In this document: piece by piece, positions 28,427-36,575 of the stretch
Position numbering within the stretch: position 1 is the stretch's first letter
Layout: each line of letters starts with the position of its first letter
Notes under the pieces: model-generated
Seen by the model: the letters and a program-made list of their open reading frames with translations, nothing else
What the model was told of the DNA's origin: nothing
Databases searched by the model: none
Translations under genes and position numbers: made by a program
Origin: CAWINX01 sp963837585
GTDB lineage: Bacteria > Actinomycetota > Thermoleophilia > Solirubrobacterales > 70-9
NCBI GenBank assembly: GCA_963837585.1
Contig: CAWINX010000003.1
Location: 868,001-932,000 of the forward strand
Direction of reading: 5' to 3'
DNA: 64,000 nt

Positions 28427-28846
28427 ATGGCAGATGAATCGGTCGCGGACCGACTCCGCGGATTCGGCGTGAAGGGCATCCTCGTGCAGATGGCCGAACG
28501 TGGGCAGATTCTTGAGCTGAAGTGCGAGATGCCGCAGTGCTATCACCCCAACGGACGCGACAAGTTCGAATCGCTCGCGACGGAGCGCAGGTTGTGGGCG
28601 CCCTCGCGTGACCACTACCCGATCCTCAGTTCGGCCGGTGGAAAGCTACGTGCCGACAACGTTCGGCTGTCCCATATCGAGTGCAATCAGCGTGACCACA
28701 CGCGGCGGAAGCAGATCGGGGCACTGCTTCTTGCAGGCGAATCACTGGAAGACATCGCCGACACGCTGAACCGCAAGAAGACCCCCGCGTTTCACGGAAC
28801 GAAACGATGGACGGCGGCCATGGTGCGCGAGGCCTACGTGTCCTAG
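28427..28846 (+). CDS. HNH-type endonuclease-like protein between inverted repeats
   Basis: A 139-residue protein. The HNH core is SRDHYPIL...ADNVRLSHIECNQRD, giving the His, Asn and His in the expected order; an upstream KCEMPQCYH may bind zinc. The C-terminus (EDIADTLNRKKTPAF followed by RWTAAMVREAY) resembles the LN-x-G/K-x-P...W-T/S-x-x-x-V module at the end of large serine recombinases, so it may bind DNA. It lies between two inverted copies of a hairpin repeat and has no phage or transposase neighbours. The start at 28427 is chosen for its AGGA ribosome site; a GTG at 28385 is also in frame. Confidence 0.75.
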   Translation: MADESVADRLRGFGVKGILVQMAERGQILELKCEMPQCYHPNGRDKFESLATERRLWAPSRDHYPILSSAGGKLRADNVRLSHIECNQRDHTRRKQIGALLLAGESLEDIADTLNRKKTPAFHGTKRWTAAMVREAYVS

Positions 28847-29047
28847 TCCGGGTTCGACGCTGGGTTCCGCTTCGCGCGATTTGCGCGCGTCCGCTGAGCG
28901 TCGCTCAGACGCCCGCCTTGGACGAAAAGCGATAGTGGCGGAGGCCGCTGGCTCACCGGGATGCCGTCCCACGAAAGCTCCGGGGACGAGAGGTTGGCGA
29001 CGGGCCCTCCGGCGCGCTTGGCGCCCCCGCCTTTGAAGCTGACATGA
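28847..29047. other. Spacer after HNH gene with small hairpins and a reverse open frame
   Basis: A GCGCG/CGCGC hairpin lies near 28873-28888, and a CTGAGC-GTC-GCTCAG hairpin at 28894-28908 may end HNH transcription, though no T-run follows. On the minus strand a frame is open from repeat copy 2 down to a TAG at 28843 and reads protein-like (for example LSSPELSWDGIPVSQRPPP), but it has no good start. It may be part of the element or chance. Confidence 0.4.
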
Positions 29048-29160
29048 GACGGGGGTCGATGGGGGTCCGAACGTTTTGCGCCGCTGGCCGGGCGCTCGAC
29101 CTCGGACGGCTCAGGCGATTCGGCCAGTCAGGCGAGTGAGGGCCCCCACCGACCCCCGTC
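29048..29160 (-). repeat. Structured hairpin repeat, copy 2 (inverted)
   Basis: A 113-bp element in the opposite orientation to copy 1. GACGGGGGTCG (29048-29058) pairs perfectly with 29150-29160; after one A-C mismatch nine more pairs follow, one of them G-T. Read on the minus strand, the core has the same CTCACTCGCCTGACTGGC start, GAATCGCCTG and GCGCAAAACGTTCGG end as copy 1, with few differences. The outer stem sequence is different but compensated. On the minus strand it starts 10 nt after the stop of the zinc-ribbon gene, so both copies sit just 3' of a gene in the same relative direction. Confidence 0.85.
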
Positions 29161-29170
29161 CCGCCCAGGG

Positions 29171-29434
29171 TTAAAGCGCGGGCTGACGTAGCCCGCAGTA
29201 CGGGCAGTCGCTGATGTCGAGGCCGATCAGTTGGTCGCAGCGACGGCAGGCCCGCAGGTTGTCCGGCGTGCGCGGCAGCGCCGAGTCCGAGGGGGCGAGG
29301 GGCAGCACCATCGCGACCGGCGCCATCTCCTCGCCGGTCTCGCGGTCGACGTAGACGGAGCCCGGCTCGGCATGGGCGAGGGCCTCGCGGCCGGAGGCCG
29401 GGGCGCGCATGCGGTAGAGCTGCCGGGCATTCAT
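29171..29434 (-). CDS. Small zinc-ribbon protein
   Basis: An 87-residue protein. The C-terminal half has CRRCDQLIGLDISDCPYCG, a four-cysteine zinc ribbon; the N-terminal half carries RETGEEMAPVAMVLPLAPSD with no recognised fold. The ATG at 29434 is chosen; the frame extends 13 codons further upstream. It is divergent from the GT4 gene, 25 nt apart, so the two promoters must overlap. Function unknown; nucleic-acid binding or a redox/assembly role are possible. Confidence 0.6.
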   Translation of the reverse strand: MNARQLYRMRAPASGREALAHAEPGSVYVDRETGEEMAPVAMVLPLAPSDSALPRTPDNLRACRRCDQLIGLDISDCPYCGLRQPAL

Positions 29435-29459
29435 CGGGCCGCACAATAACAATGGCCGC

Positions 29460-30799
29460 TTGCGAATTCTCATCTTCCACGGCTACATGCTGCGCGGCAC
29501 CGGCAGCAACATCTACAACGCCAACCTGGCCCGCGCCCTGGCTCGGCTCGGCCACGAGGTCCACCTGCTCTGCCAGGACCGCGAGGTGGAGTTGGAGGGC
29601 GTGCAGATCCACAACCCCGACATCGGCGGCCTTCTGCCCGTCTATGTCAAGGACCCATACGAGGGCTTCGAGGTCAAGGCCTTCCCGGAGTTGAGCGACG
29701 CCGAGCTGGATCGCTACGTCGAGGCCAACGTCGCCGCCGTTCGACGGGTCGCCGCCGACGCCGGGGGAATCGACATCGCCCTCGCCAACCACCTGATCAT
29801 CGGGCCCGGCGATCCTCGCCCGGGCCGATGTCGCCCCCTTCGCGGCCAAGATCCACGGCTCGGCGCTCGAGTACACGGTCAAACCGCATCCTCGCTTCCT
29901 TCCCTATGCGCGGGAGGGCATGGAGGCTGCTTCCGGGGTCCTCGTCGGCTCCCGTCACACCGCCGAGTCCCTATGGGAGGCGTTGCCGGACGTCACGAGC
30001 TTGCCGAGGGAAGACCAGGCTCGGCCCGCCCGGCGTCGATACCGACGAGTTCAAACCCCGGGGTGAGCGCACGCGGTCGGTCGTCTTCGTCGGGAAGTTG
30101 ATCGTGTCGAAGGGGGTGGACCTGCTGCTCGCCGCGTGGCCTCTGGTGCGGGCACAGCACCCCGAGGCGCGATTGCGGATCGCGGGGTTCGGCGCCTACG
30201 AGGAGGGATTGCGGCGGCTGCTCGCCGCACTGGAGCGTGGCGACCTCGAGGACGCGGGCGAGGTGGCGCGCCTGGGGTGGGGACTTGAGGGCGGTTCCGC
30301 GGAACCGCTGTCGATCCTCAGCGCCTTCCTCGACGATCTCCCCGATGGCTACATCGAGGCGGCGAGGGGAATGGCGGACTCGGTCGAGTTCATCGGGCGC
30401 CTCGAACACGACCAGGTCGCCGAGTTGCTTCCCGGCGCCGAGGCCCTGGTGATGCCGAGCACCTTTCCCGAGGCCTTCGGGATGGTCGCCGCGGAAGCAG
30501 CCGCCTGCGGGACGCTGCCCGTCTCCGCGGGGCACTCGGGCATGCTGGAGGTCTCTCGGCAACTCGCCGCCGCCCTGCCGCCGTCGAGCGCTCCGTTGAC
30601 CACCTTCTCGGTGGAAAGGGGAGCGGTCGAGGCGATCGCGGCCCGTCTCGACGGCTGGCTCTCGCTCTCCGAGGAGGAGCGGGCCGCCGCTCGCGAGGCA
30701 TTGGTCGGGACCGCTCGCAGGCTGTGGAGCTGGGAGGGCGTGGCCCGTGGCGCCATCGCCGCGTCGCGGGGCGAGCTTGACCGTCTGCCGCTTGCATAG
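29460..30799 (+). pseudogene. Family 4 glycosyltransferase, frame disrupted
   Basis: A GT-B enzyme of about 445 residues. The first frame has RILIFHGYMLRGTGSNIYNANLARALARLGHEV. Near 29814 (GGGCCCGGCGAT) an extra G moves the frame, which continues KIHGSALEYTVKPHPRF. Near 30008 (GAGGGAAGACC) a second extra base moves it again to VVFVGKLIVSKGVDLLLAAWP and the nucleotide-sugar motif PSTFPEAFGMVAAEAAACG. Removing the two bases gives one uninterrupted protein. It starts with TTG. It probably glycosylates a lipid or envelope compound; substrate not visible. Confidence 0.82.
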
Positions 30800-30814
30800 A
30801 ATGCCGGGCCGCCG

Positions 30815-31606
30815 ATGATGGGTCGCCTCCCGATAGCGAAGATGCTCGCCGCCACCGTTGCGATGACCGCGGCGATCTCGGCGGTGATGGTCTCGATCAA
30901 CTGGGACGGCCAGCAGGCCTCCACGGCGGCCCCCAAGATCGACCAGCTGCTCAACGTGATGATCGTCCTCTCGTCCTTGGTCTTCTCGCTGGTGATGGTG
31001 ATGCTCTTCTACGCGCTCTACAAATTTCGCGCCAAGCCCGGCGACGAGTCAGACGGCGAGCCGATCCACGGCAACACCCGGCTCGAGGTCGCCTGGACGC
31101 TGATCCCGACGATCATCGTCCTCTTCGGGGGCGGCTACAGCTGGTCGGTGCTGAGCGACATCGAGAAGCCGGCCAAGGACCCGCTGACCGTCGACGTCTT
31201 CTCCCAGCAATACGCCTGGAGCTTCGGCTACCCGGGCAAGGGCGACGTCTTCTCCCAGGGCGAGCTCCACGTCCCCGTCAACCGCCAGGTCTCCTTCAAG
31301 ATGCACTCCCAGGACGTCATCCACTCCTTCTGGGTGCCCGAGTGGCGGATCAAGAAGGACAACGTGCCGGGGATCACGACGACCGCGGTGATCACCCCCG
31401 ACAAGGTCGGCACCTACCAGCTGATCTGCACCGAGCTCTGCGGCTTCGGCCACGCGTCGATGCGGGCCAAGGTCGTGGTCGAGCCGGCGCCCGACTTCCG
31501 CCGCTGGGTCGCGGGCCTGAAGGAGAAGGTCCCCCAGCCATTCCGCGAGTCTGTGGCCCAGGACACCGAGACCAACCCGGTCCCGCTTGGCGCGGGCGGG
31601 GCATAA
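30815..31606 (+). CDS. coxB: Cytochrome c oxidase subunit II
   Basis: A 263-residue subunit with two N-terminal membrane helices and a periplasmic cupredoxin domain. The CuA ligands are complete: the His in QDVIHSFWVPEW and the run CTELCGFGHASM. The aromatic electron-entry patch is FSQQYAWSFGYPG. There is no lipobox and no fused cytochrome c domain. It is the first gene of the active oxidase operon, 13 nt before coxA. Confidence 0.95.
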   Translation: MMGRLPIAKMLAATVAMTAAISAVMVSINWDGQQASTAAPKIDQLLNVMIVLSSLVFSLVMVMLFYALYKFRAKPGDESDGEPIHGNTRLEVAWTLIPTIIVLFGGGYSWSVLSDIEKPAKDPLTVDVFSQQYAWSFGYPGKGDVFSQGELHVPVNRQVSFKMHSQDVIHSFWVPEWRIKKDNVPGITTTAVITPDKVGTYQLICTELCGFGHASMRAKVVVEPAPDFRRWVAGLKEKVPQPFRESVAQDTETNPVPLGAGGA

Positions 31607-31619
31607 TGGGGGCGACCTG

Positions 31620-33524
31620 ATGATTGCTGCGATCAAGCGTCCGGGATGGATCAGAGGAGCGCTCGGCACGGTGCTGGGCGCGGCCTTCGGCTTCGGCCTC
31701 GTCGTCGCGCTGCGCGCGATCTCCGGCCTGCCGATCTTCCAGACCGAGCAGACCGGCTACCCGCACGTTGTCGTGCCGCTGATCACCGGCCCACTTGGCT
31801 TCCTCGCCGGGTTCGGCTGCTTCGACTACTGGCTGCGCTGGGCGGCGGGAATGCCGACGATCCCCGACGACCACTCCCAGCACGGCGCCAAGAGCTGGAA
31901 GGACTACTTCCGCTTCAACACCGATCACAAGGTGATCGGCATCCAGTACATCTGCACCACCTTCTTCTTCTTCTTCATCGGCGGCCTGATGGCGATGCTG
32001 ATCCGGGCCGAGCTGGCCCAGCCCGGCACCCAGATCGTCGACGCCGCGACCTACAACAGCCTCTTCTCCACCCACGCGGTGCTGATGATCTTCGTCTTCG
32101 TGATCCCGGTCTTCGCCGGGATCGCCAATTACGTGCTGCCGCTGATGATCGGCGCGCCGGACATGGCCTTCCCGAGGCTGAACGCGCTCAGCTTCTGGAT
32201 GCTGCCGATTGCCGGCCTGCTCTTCGTCGGCAGCTTCCTGGCGCCGGGCGGGGCCTTCGACGCCGGCTGGACCGGCTACGCGCCGCTCTCGACCGGGGCG
32301 CCGCTGGGGCAGTCGTTCTTCAACCTCGGCGTGCAGTTCGCCGGCGCCTCCTCGATCGCCACGGCGCTCAACTTCCTGGTCACGATCATCACCATGCGTG
32401 CGCCGGGAATGAACTTCTGGCGGATGCCGCTGCTGGTCTGGGCCAACCTCTCGACCTCGCTGCTGGTCGTCGCCGCGACGCCCTTCATCGCCGGCGCCCA
32501 GTTCATGGTCCTCCTCGACCGCGCCCTGCACACCAACTTCTTCCAGTTCAGCGGTGGCGGCGACGTGATCAGCTACCAGCACATCTTCTGGTTCTACTCG
32601 CACCCGGCCGTCTACATCATGATGCTGCCCGGGTTCGGGATCATCTCCGAGGTCATCTCCACTCACGCCCGTAAACCGATCTTCGGCTACCGGCTGATGG
32701 CGCTGGCGTTGCTCGGGATCGTCGTCCTCAGCTACTCGGTTTGGGCGCACCACATGTTCGTCGCCGGCATGTTCAGCTGGCTGCGGGTGCCGATGATGCT
32801 CACCACGCTGCTGATCGCGGTGCCGACCGGGATCAAGATCTTCTCCTGGTTAGGCACGCTCTATTTCGGCAAGATCCACACCTATTCGACCGCGATGCTG
32901 TTCGCGCTCGCCTTCATCGTCACCTTCACGATCGGCGGCATCAGCGGCGTGATGCTCGGCATGGTGCCGCTCGACATCCACGTCTCCGACACCTACTTCA
33001 TCGTCGCCCACATCCACTTCGTCCTCTTCGGCGGCTCGGTCTTCACGATCTTCGCCGGGATCTACCACTGGTTCCCGAAGATGACCGGTCGGATGTACGA
33101 CGAGAAGCTCGGCCGCGTCCATTTCTGGGGCACCCTGGTAGGCACCTGGGGCACCTTCATCCCGATGCACTGGATCGGGATGGACGGGATGCCGCGACGC
33201 GTCGCCGACTATGCGGCTCAGTTCGGCAACTGGAACCTCCTGATCAGCTGCTTCGCCTTCATGCTCGGCGCCATCCAGCTCGTCTTCCTCTACAACATGA
33301 TCGTCAGCTGGCGCTTCGGGCCGAAGGCCGAGGCCAACCCCTGGCGCGCCAACTCGATCGAGTGGCAGGTCTCCTCGCCGCCGCCGATCTTCAACTTCGA
33401 CGAGATTCCGCGTGTGGTCGGCGGCCCCTATGAGTTCGGCGTGCCGGGCGCCCGGCACGCGATCATGGCCGGCGAGGGTGCCGAGGTTCCGGCCCCCGAG
33501 CCCAGCGTGGTGGGATCGACATGA
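31620..33524 (+). CDS. coxA: Cytochrome c oxidase subunit I (A2 type)
   Basis: A 634-residue haem-copper oxidase subunit. Low-spin haem His is in LFSTHAVLM; the CuB ligands are in FYSHPAVYIM and WAHHMF; haem a3 and haem a ligands are in VAHIHFVLFGG. The YSHPAVY sequence replaces the Glu of HPEVY, the mark of A2-type oxidases. About 60 extra N-terminal residues carry a hydrophobic helix before the usual start. The ATG at 31620 is preferred; an upstream in-frame GTG at 31587 overlaps coxB. It is coupled to the USP-like gene by ATGA. Confidence 0.96.
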   Translation: MIAAIKRPGWIRGALGTVLGAAFGFGLVVALRAISGLPIFQTEQTGYPHVVVPLITGPLGFLAGFGCFDYWLRWAAGMPTIPDDHSQHGAKSWKDYFRFNTDHKVIGIQYICTTFFFFFIGGLMAMLIRAELAQPGTQIVDAATYNSLFSTHAVLMIFVFVIPVFAGIANYVLPLMIGAPDMAFPRLNALSFWMLPIAGLLFVGSFLAPGGAFDAGWTGYAPLSTGAPLGQSFFNLGVQFAGASSIATALNFLVTIITMRAPGMNFWRMPLLVWANLSTSLLVVAATPFIAGAQFMVLLDRALHTNFFQFSGGGDVISYQHIFWFYSHPAVYIMMLPGFGIISEVISTHARKPIFGYRLMALALLGIVVLSYSVWAHHMFVAGMFSWLRVPMMLTTLLIAVPTGIKIFSWLGTLYFGKIHTYSTAMLFALAFIVTFTIGGISGVMLGMVPLDIHVSDTYFIVAHIHFVLFGGSVFTIFAGIYHWFPKMTGRMYDEKLGRVHFWGTLVGTWGTFIPMHWIGMDGMPRRVADYAAQFGNWNLLISCFAFMLGAIQLVFLYNMIVSWRFGPKAEANPWRANSIEWQVSSPPPIFNFDEIPRVVGGPYEFGVPGARHAIMAGEGAEVPAPEPSVVGST

Positions 33525-34399
33525 GCCCCACATCGCAGGAGGCACAGCCTCTGCTGGTCTTCCTCAACGAGGTCGCGGGAGGGCGCAAGCTGCTCGCGGC
33601 CGTCCGCGAGCGCGCCGAGAGCGTCCCCTATGTCGCCGTCGCGGCGCCGCAGAATCAGCCCGCTGTCGGTCAGCTGATCGACTCGACCGAGTTGCGTGAC
33701 GCCGCCCGGGCGCGAGTCGAGGTGACGATGGCGATCCTCTCCGAGTTCGGGATCGAGTCGGTCGGCGAGGTGATGGACCCCGACCCGGCGCTGGCGCTCG
33801 ACGATGCGGTCCGCGCCCACGAGCCCGGCGAGGTGCTGCTCTCCTGCCTGTATGAGACGCGCTTCGGCTTCACCCGCAAGGACCTGGTCGAGTGGGCGAG
33901 GGCGCGCTTCGAGCCGGAGGTGGCCTTGACCCACGTCCCGGTGCGGATCGAGGACGACTCGATCAGCTGGGAGAAAAGCCACACCCTCGTCGTCGCCACC
34001 CAGACCGTCGCCACGCCGGACCTGGTCAGCCGCCTCAAGGAGCGCGCTGCCGGGCATCCGCACCGCTACACGATCATCTGCCCGCGCTCCGACGACATGA
34101 CCGAGGCGGAGATCTCCCGCGCTCTCGCCAAGACAATGGCCGAGCTCTACCGCGCCGACATCGACGCGACCGGCCAGCCGATGAGCCCCGATCCCTTTCA
34201 CGCGGTCAAGAACGCGGTCGAGCACTACCTCATCGACGAGGTGCTGATTTCGACCTTCGCCGGCGAGATGTCGCGCTGGCTGGAGGAGGACCTGATCGGC
34301 CGCGTCCGCGAGGTCACCGAGAAGCCGGTAGAGCACATCGAGGTGGGTCGCCCGGCCGAGGCCGTCGCCGCCGCTGTCGCCGAGGGAGGAGAGGCCTGA
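33521..34399 (+). CDS. Universal-stress-protein-like cytoplasmic protein in cox operon
   Basis: A 292-residue soluble protein without membrane segments. It reads as two alpha/beta halves: one with VPYVAVAAPQNQPAVGQL and PGEVLLSCLYETRFGFTRKDLVEWA, the other with HTLVVATQTVATPDLVSRL and IDEVLISTFAGEMSRWLEEDL. This resembles USP/flavodoxin-like nucleotide-binding folds. It overlaps coxA by 4 nt and shares one base with coxC. A role in oxidase regulation or assembly is a guess based on position only. Confidence 0.55.
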   Translation: MSPTSQEAQPLLVFLNEVAGGRKLLAAVRERAESVPYVAVAAPQNQPAVGQLIDSTELRDAARARVEVTMAILSEFGIESVGEVMDPDPALALDDAVRAHEPGEVLLSCLYETRFGFTRKDLVEWARARFEPEVALTHVPVRIEDDSISWEKSHTLVVATQTVATPDLVSRLKERAAGHPHRYTIICPRSDDMTEAEISRALAKTMAELYRADIDATGQPMSPDPFHAVKNAVEHYLIDEVLISTFAGEMSRWLEEDLIGRVREVTEKPVEHIEVGRPAEAVAAAVAEGGEA

Positions 34400-35025
34400 T
34401 GGAGAGCGCCACCGTCGCCCTGGACCACGGGCACGAAGAGCATCACCACGGGCCGCCCGAGGCCAACCAGAGCTCGCGGATCGATCGCCAGACGCTGGGG
34501 ATCCTCCTCTTCATCGTCTCCGAGGTGATGCTGTTCGGCGCCTTCTTCGCCTCCTACTTCTTCCTCCGCGTGGTCGTCAACCCGCCGGCCTGGCCGCCGC
34601 ACCCCTACACGCTGCCGGTCGCTGTCGCCGGGGTCAACACGGCGATCCTCGTCTCCTCCAGCTTCACGATCCACTACGCGCTGGAGTCGATTCGCCGCGG
34701 CAACAAGGCCGGCCTCAAACTCGGCCTGATCCTCACCTGGATGCTCGGCGCGACCTTCCTCTTCATCCAGATCAACGAGTACGCCCATATCGGCTTCAGC
34801 ATTCGCGACCTCTCCTTCGGCTCGATCTTCTACGGCCTCACCGGCCTCCACGGCGCCCACGTCTTCGTCGGCCTGATGCTGCTCAGCTTCGCCACGATCC
34901 GCGCCCTGCGCGGCCACTTCGGCCCCGACGCCAAGGATCACCTGGGCGTCGAAGTGCCGGGCATCTACTGGCACTTCGTCGACATAATGTGGATCGTCGT
35001 CTTCACGACCGTCTACATCCTCTAG
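34399..35025 (+). CDS. coxC: Cytochrome c oxidase subunit III
   Basis: A 208-residue membrane protein. A His-rich N-terminal tail (HGHEEHHHGPPE) is followed by five helices. Family segments are LGILLFIVSEVMLFGAFFASYFFLR, the Glu in QINEY, and the C-terminal FYGLTGLHGAHVFVGL and YWHFVDIMWIVVFTTVYIL. It is the short, five-helix form of subunit III common in actinobacteria. The ATG at 34399 directly overlaps the preceding stop. Confidence 0.95.
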   Translation: MESATVALDHGHEEHHHGPPEANQSSRIDRQTLGILLFIVSEVMLFGAFFASYFFLRVVVNPPAWPPHPYTLPVAVAGVNTAILVSSSFTIHYALESIRRGNKAGLKLGLILTWMLGATFLFIQINEYAHIGFSIRDLSFGSIFYGLTGLHGAHVFVGLMLLSFATIRALRGHFGPDAKDHLGVEVPGIYWHFVDIMWIVVFTTVYIL

Positions 35026-35049
35026 CTGCGCTCAGGGTTGGCGCAGCCG

Positions 35050-35223
35050 ATGCGCATCTCCGAAGAGGCGGTTTTCAAATGGGTCGTGATCGTCGGCGTG
35101 GCTGCCGCCTCGGTGATCGGGCTGACGCTGCTGACCAGGCCGCTGGTCGGGGCGCTATGGGGACTGGCGCTTGTTTGCGGCGGCCTGGCCTATGCGTATC
35201 GCTGGTGGAGGGGTCGGGCGTGA
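35050..35223 (+). CDS. Small two-helix membrane protein, possible oxidase small subunit
   Basis: A 57-residue protein of two hydrophobic helices (AVFKWVVIVGVAAASVIGLTLL and VGALWGLALVCGGLAYAY) with a basic end. It starts 24 nt after coxC and ends the cox operon. Size and place match small subunits of actinobacterial oxidases, but no specific family was recognised. A TTG at 35038 would add four residues. Confidence 0.5.
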   Translation: MRISEEAVFKWVVIVGVAAASVIGLTLLTRPLVGALWGLALVCGGLAYAYRWWRGRA

Positions 35224-35301
35224 CGAAGGCTTGACGAAGTTGTTGCGGTTTCGGCACTCTGTGCGCGTGACAGACAACACATTCCCTCCTAGGCTGTCAG
35301 C

Positions 35302-35613
35302 ATGTCAGCCGTGAGGGAGACCTGGACCGACGAGCGCCTCGACGATCTCAGTCGTCGGGTCGAGAATGGATTTCGCGAGACCCGCGAGGAGATGCGGTCC
35401 CTGCGCGAGGAGATGAGAGCGGGCTTCGAGAGAGTAGAGGGCCGTTTCGAGCAGGTGGACGCCCGCTTCGAGAGAGTTGAGGGCGGTTTCGAGAGGGTCA
35501 ACGACCGTATCGATTCGGTGCAACGCGCCATCGCATTTGGCGTGATCGCGCTGACAGCCGCAATCCTCACCGGCTTCGGCGGCATCGCGGCGCTGATCGC
35601 GACTCAGCTCTGA
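35302..35613 (+). CDS. Coiled-coil protein with C-terminal membrane anchor
   Basis: A 103-residue protein. Residues 10-75 are a heptad coiled coil built from near-identical seven-residue units (FERVEGR, FEQVDAR, FERVEGG, FERVNDR), seen as 21-base repeats in the DNA at about 35424-35510. The end (IAFGVIALTAAILTGFGGIAALI) is a membrane helix. The last 10 bases overlap the end of ctaA on the other strand. Function unknown. Confidence 0.6.
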   Translation: MSAVRETWTDERLDDLSRRVENGFRETREEMRSLREEMRAGFERVEGRFEQVDARFERVEGGFERVNDRIDSVQRAIAFGVIALTAAILTGFGGIAALIATQL

Positions 35614-36575
35614 ATCAGGGCGCCGGCGGCATCTTCGGCCGAAGTTCCGCTGCGTCTCGGCGCCGTCTCTCCGCGCGGCTCCAGCCGTCCGGCCGTCGCC
35701 ACCGTCCACAGCATCGCCAGCCAGGTCACCGTTGCCAGGGCGACGTGCACCCAGACAATCTCCGTCGGCAGCTTCAGGGCCCACTGGAGGCCCCCTACGG
35801 CCCCCTGGAGGGCGAGGAGGGCGATTACCGCGGTGAGGGGCCTCACGGCCCTCCTGTCGCCTCCCTCGCGTCTCAGTAGCAGCCAGACGGCGATTGTCGC
35901 GACGCCGAAGACCGTGGCGATCGCCGCGTGGCGCTGGACGACCCATTCCAGGGTTCCGTTGCCCTCGAAGGTGAAGCGGTGGACGAGCTGGCCGGCGTGG
36001 GCGCCGGCGTGGGGCCCCGAGGCGGTCGCGATCGTCCCGGCGAGAATCGTCAGCTGGCCGATCGGGATAAGCGCGCGGACCGCCCAGACGCCGAGCCGGT
36101 CGCTGGAGCGCCGTCGCTCCCAGGGCTCATAGCGCGAGCACCAGGCCAGCGCGAAGGCCGCGTCGAGCAGCATCATCGAGAGGATGAAGTGGAGCATCAC
36201 CAGGCCGGGCGCCAGGTGGTGTTTGACGACCTCGGCGCCGAGGATCGCCTGCCCGATCACCCCCAGCGGCAGCAGGGCGCCGAACAGCGCCAGGTGCCAG
36301 CGGTAGGGGCGGCGGAAGAAGGCCCCGACGCTGGCGGCGATCACCGCGAAGCCGACGAAGCCGGTCAGCACGCGGTTGCCGTACTCGATCACCGCGTGGG
36401 TGTCGAGCGGCGGCACGGTCTGGCCGTAGCACTTGGGCCAGTCCGGACAGCCGAGGCCGGAGCCGGTGAGGCGGACGCCCGCCCCGGTGAGGACGATCAG
36501 CGAGAGCGCTCCGAGCGCGACCAGAGTCACCTGCGCGTAGCGCTGCGGCGTGATGTTCAGACGCTCACTTACCAC
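35604..36575 (-). CDS. ctaA: Haem A synthase
   Basis: A 323-residue, eight-helix membrane enzyme that oxidises the C8 methyl of haem O to give haem A. It has VRLTGSGLGCPDWPKCYGQTVP with the paired cysteines, HAVIEYGNRVLTG with the haem His, HHLAPGLVMLHF and a late VVQRHAAIATVFGV. Its GTG start overlaps the cytochrome c gene stop by 11 nt. With ctaB at 38.2 kb it completes the haem A pathway for the coxA product. Confidence 0.92.
   Translation of the reverse strand: MVSERLNITPQRYAQVTLVALGALSLIVLTGAGVRLTGSGLGCPDWPKCYGQTVPPLDTHAVIEYGNRVLTGFVGFAVIAASVGAFFRRPYRWHLALFGALLPLGVIGQAILGAEVVKHHLAPGLVMLHFILSMMLLDAAFALAWCSRYEPWERRRSSDRLGVWAVRALIPIGQLTILAGTIATASGPHAGAHAGQLVHRFTFEGNGTLEWVVQRHAAIATVFGVATIAVWLLLRREGGDRRAVRPLTAVIALLALQGAVGGLQWALKLPTEIVWVHVALATVTWLAMLWTVATAGRLEPRGETAPRRSGTSAEDAAGALIQS

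Noticed and set aside
28139..29160. An ordinary insertion sequence around the HNH gene
   Set aside because: No DDE or serine/tyrosine transposase, no visible target-site duplication, and the ends differ in sequence between the copies.
28953..29882. A 309-codon minus-strand frame through repeat copy 2
   Set aside because: Much of it is antisense to the GT4 gene and it crosses the repeat; the zinc-ribbon gene lies in another frame with clear motifs.
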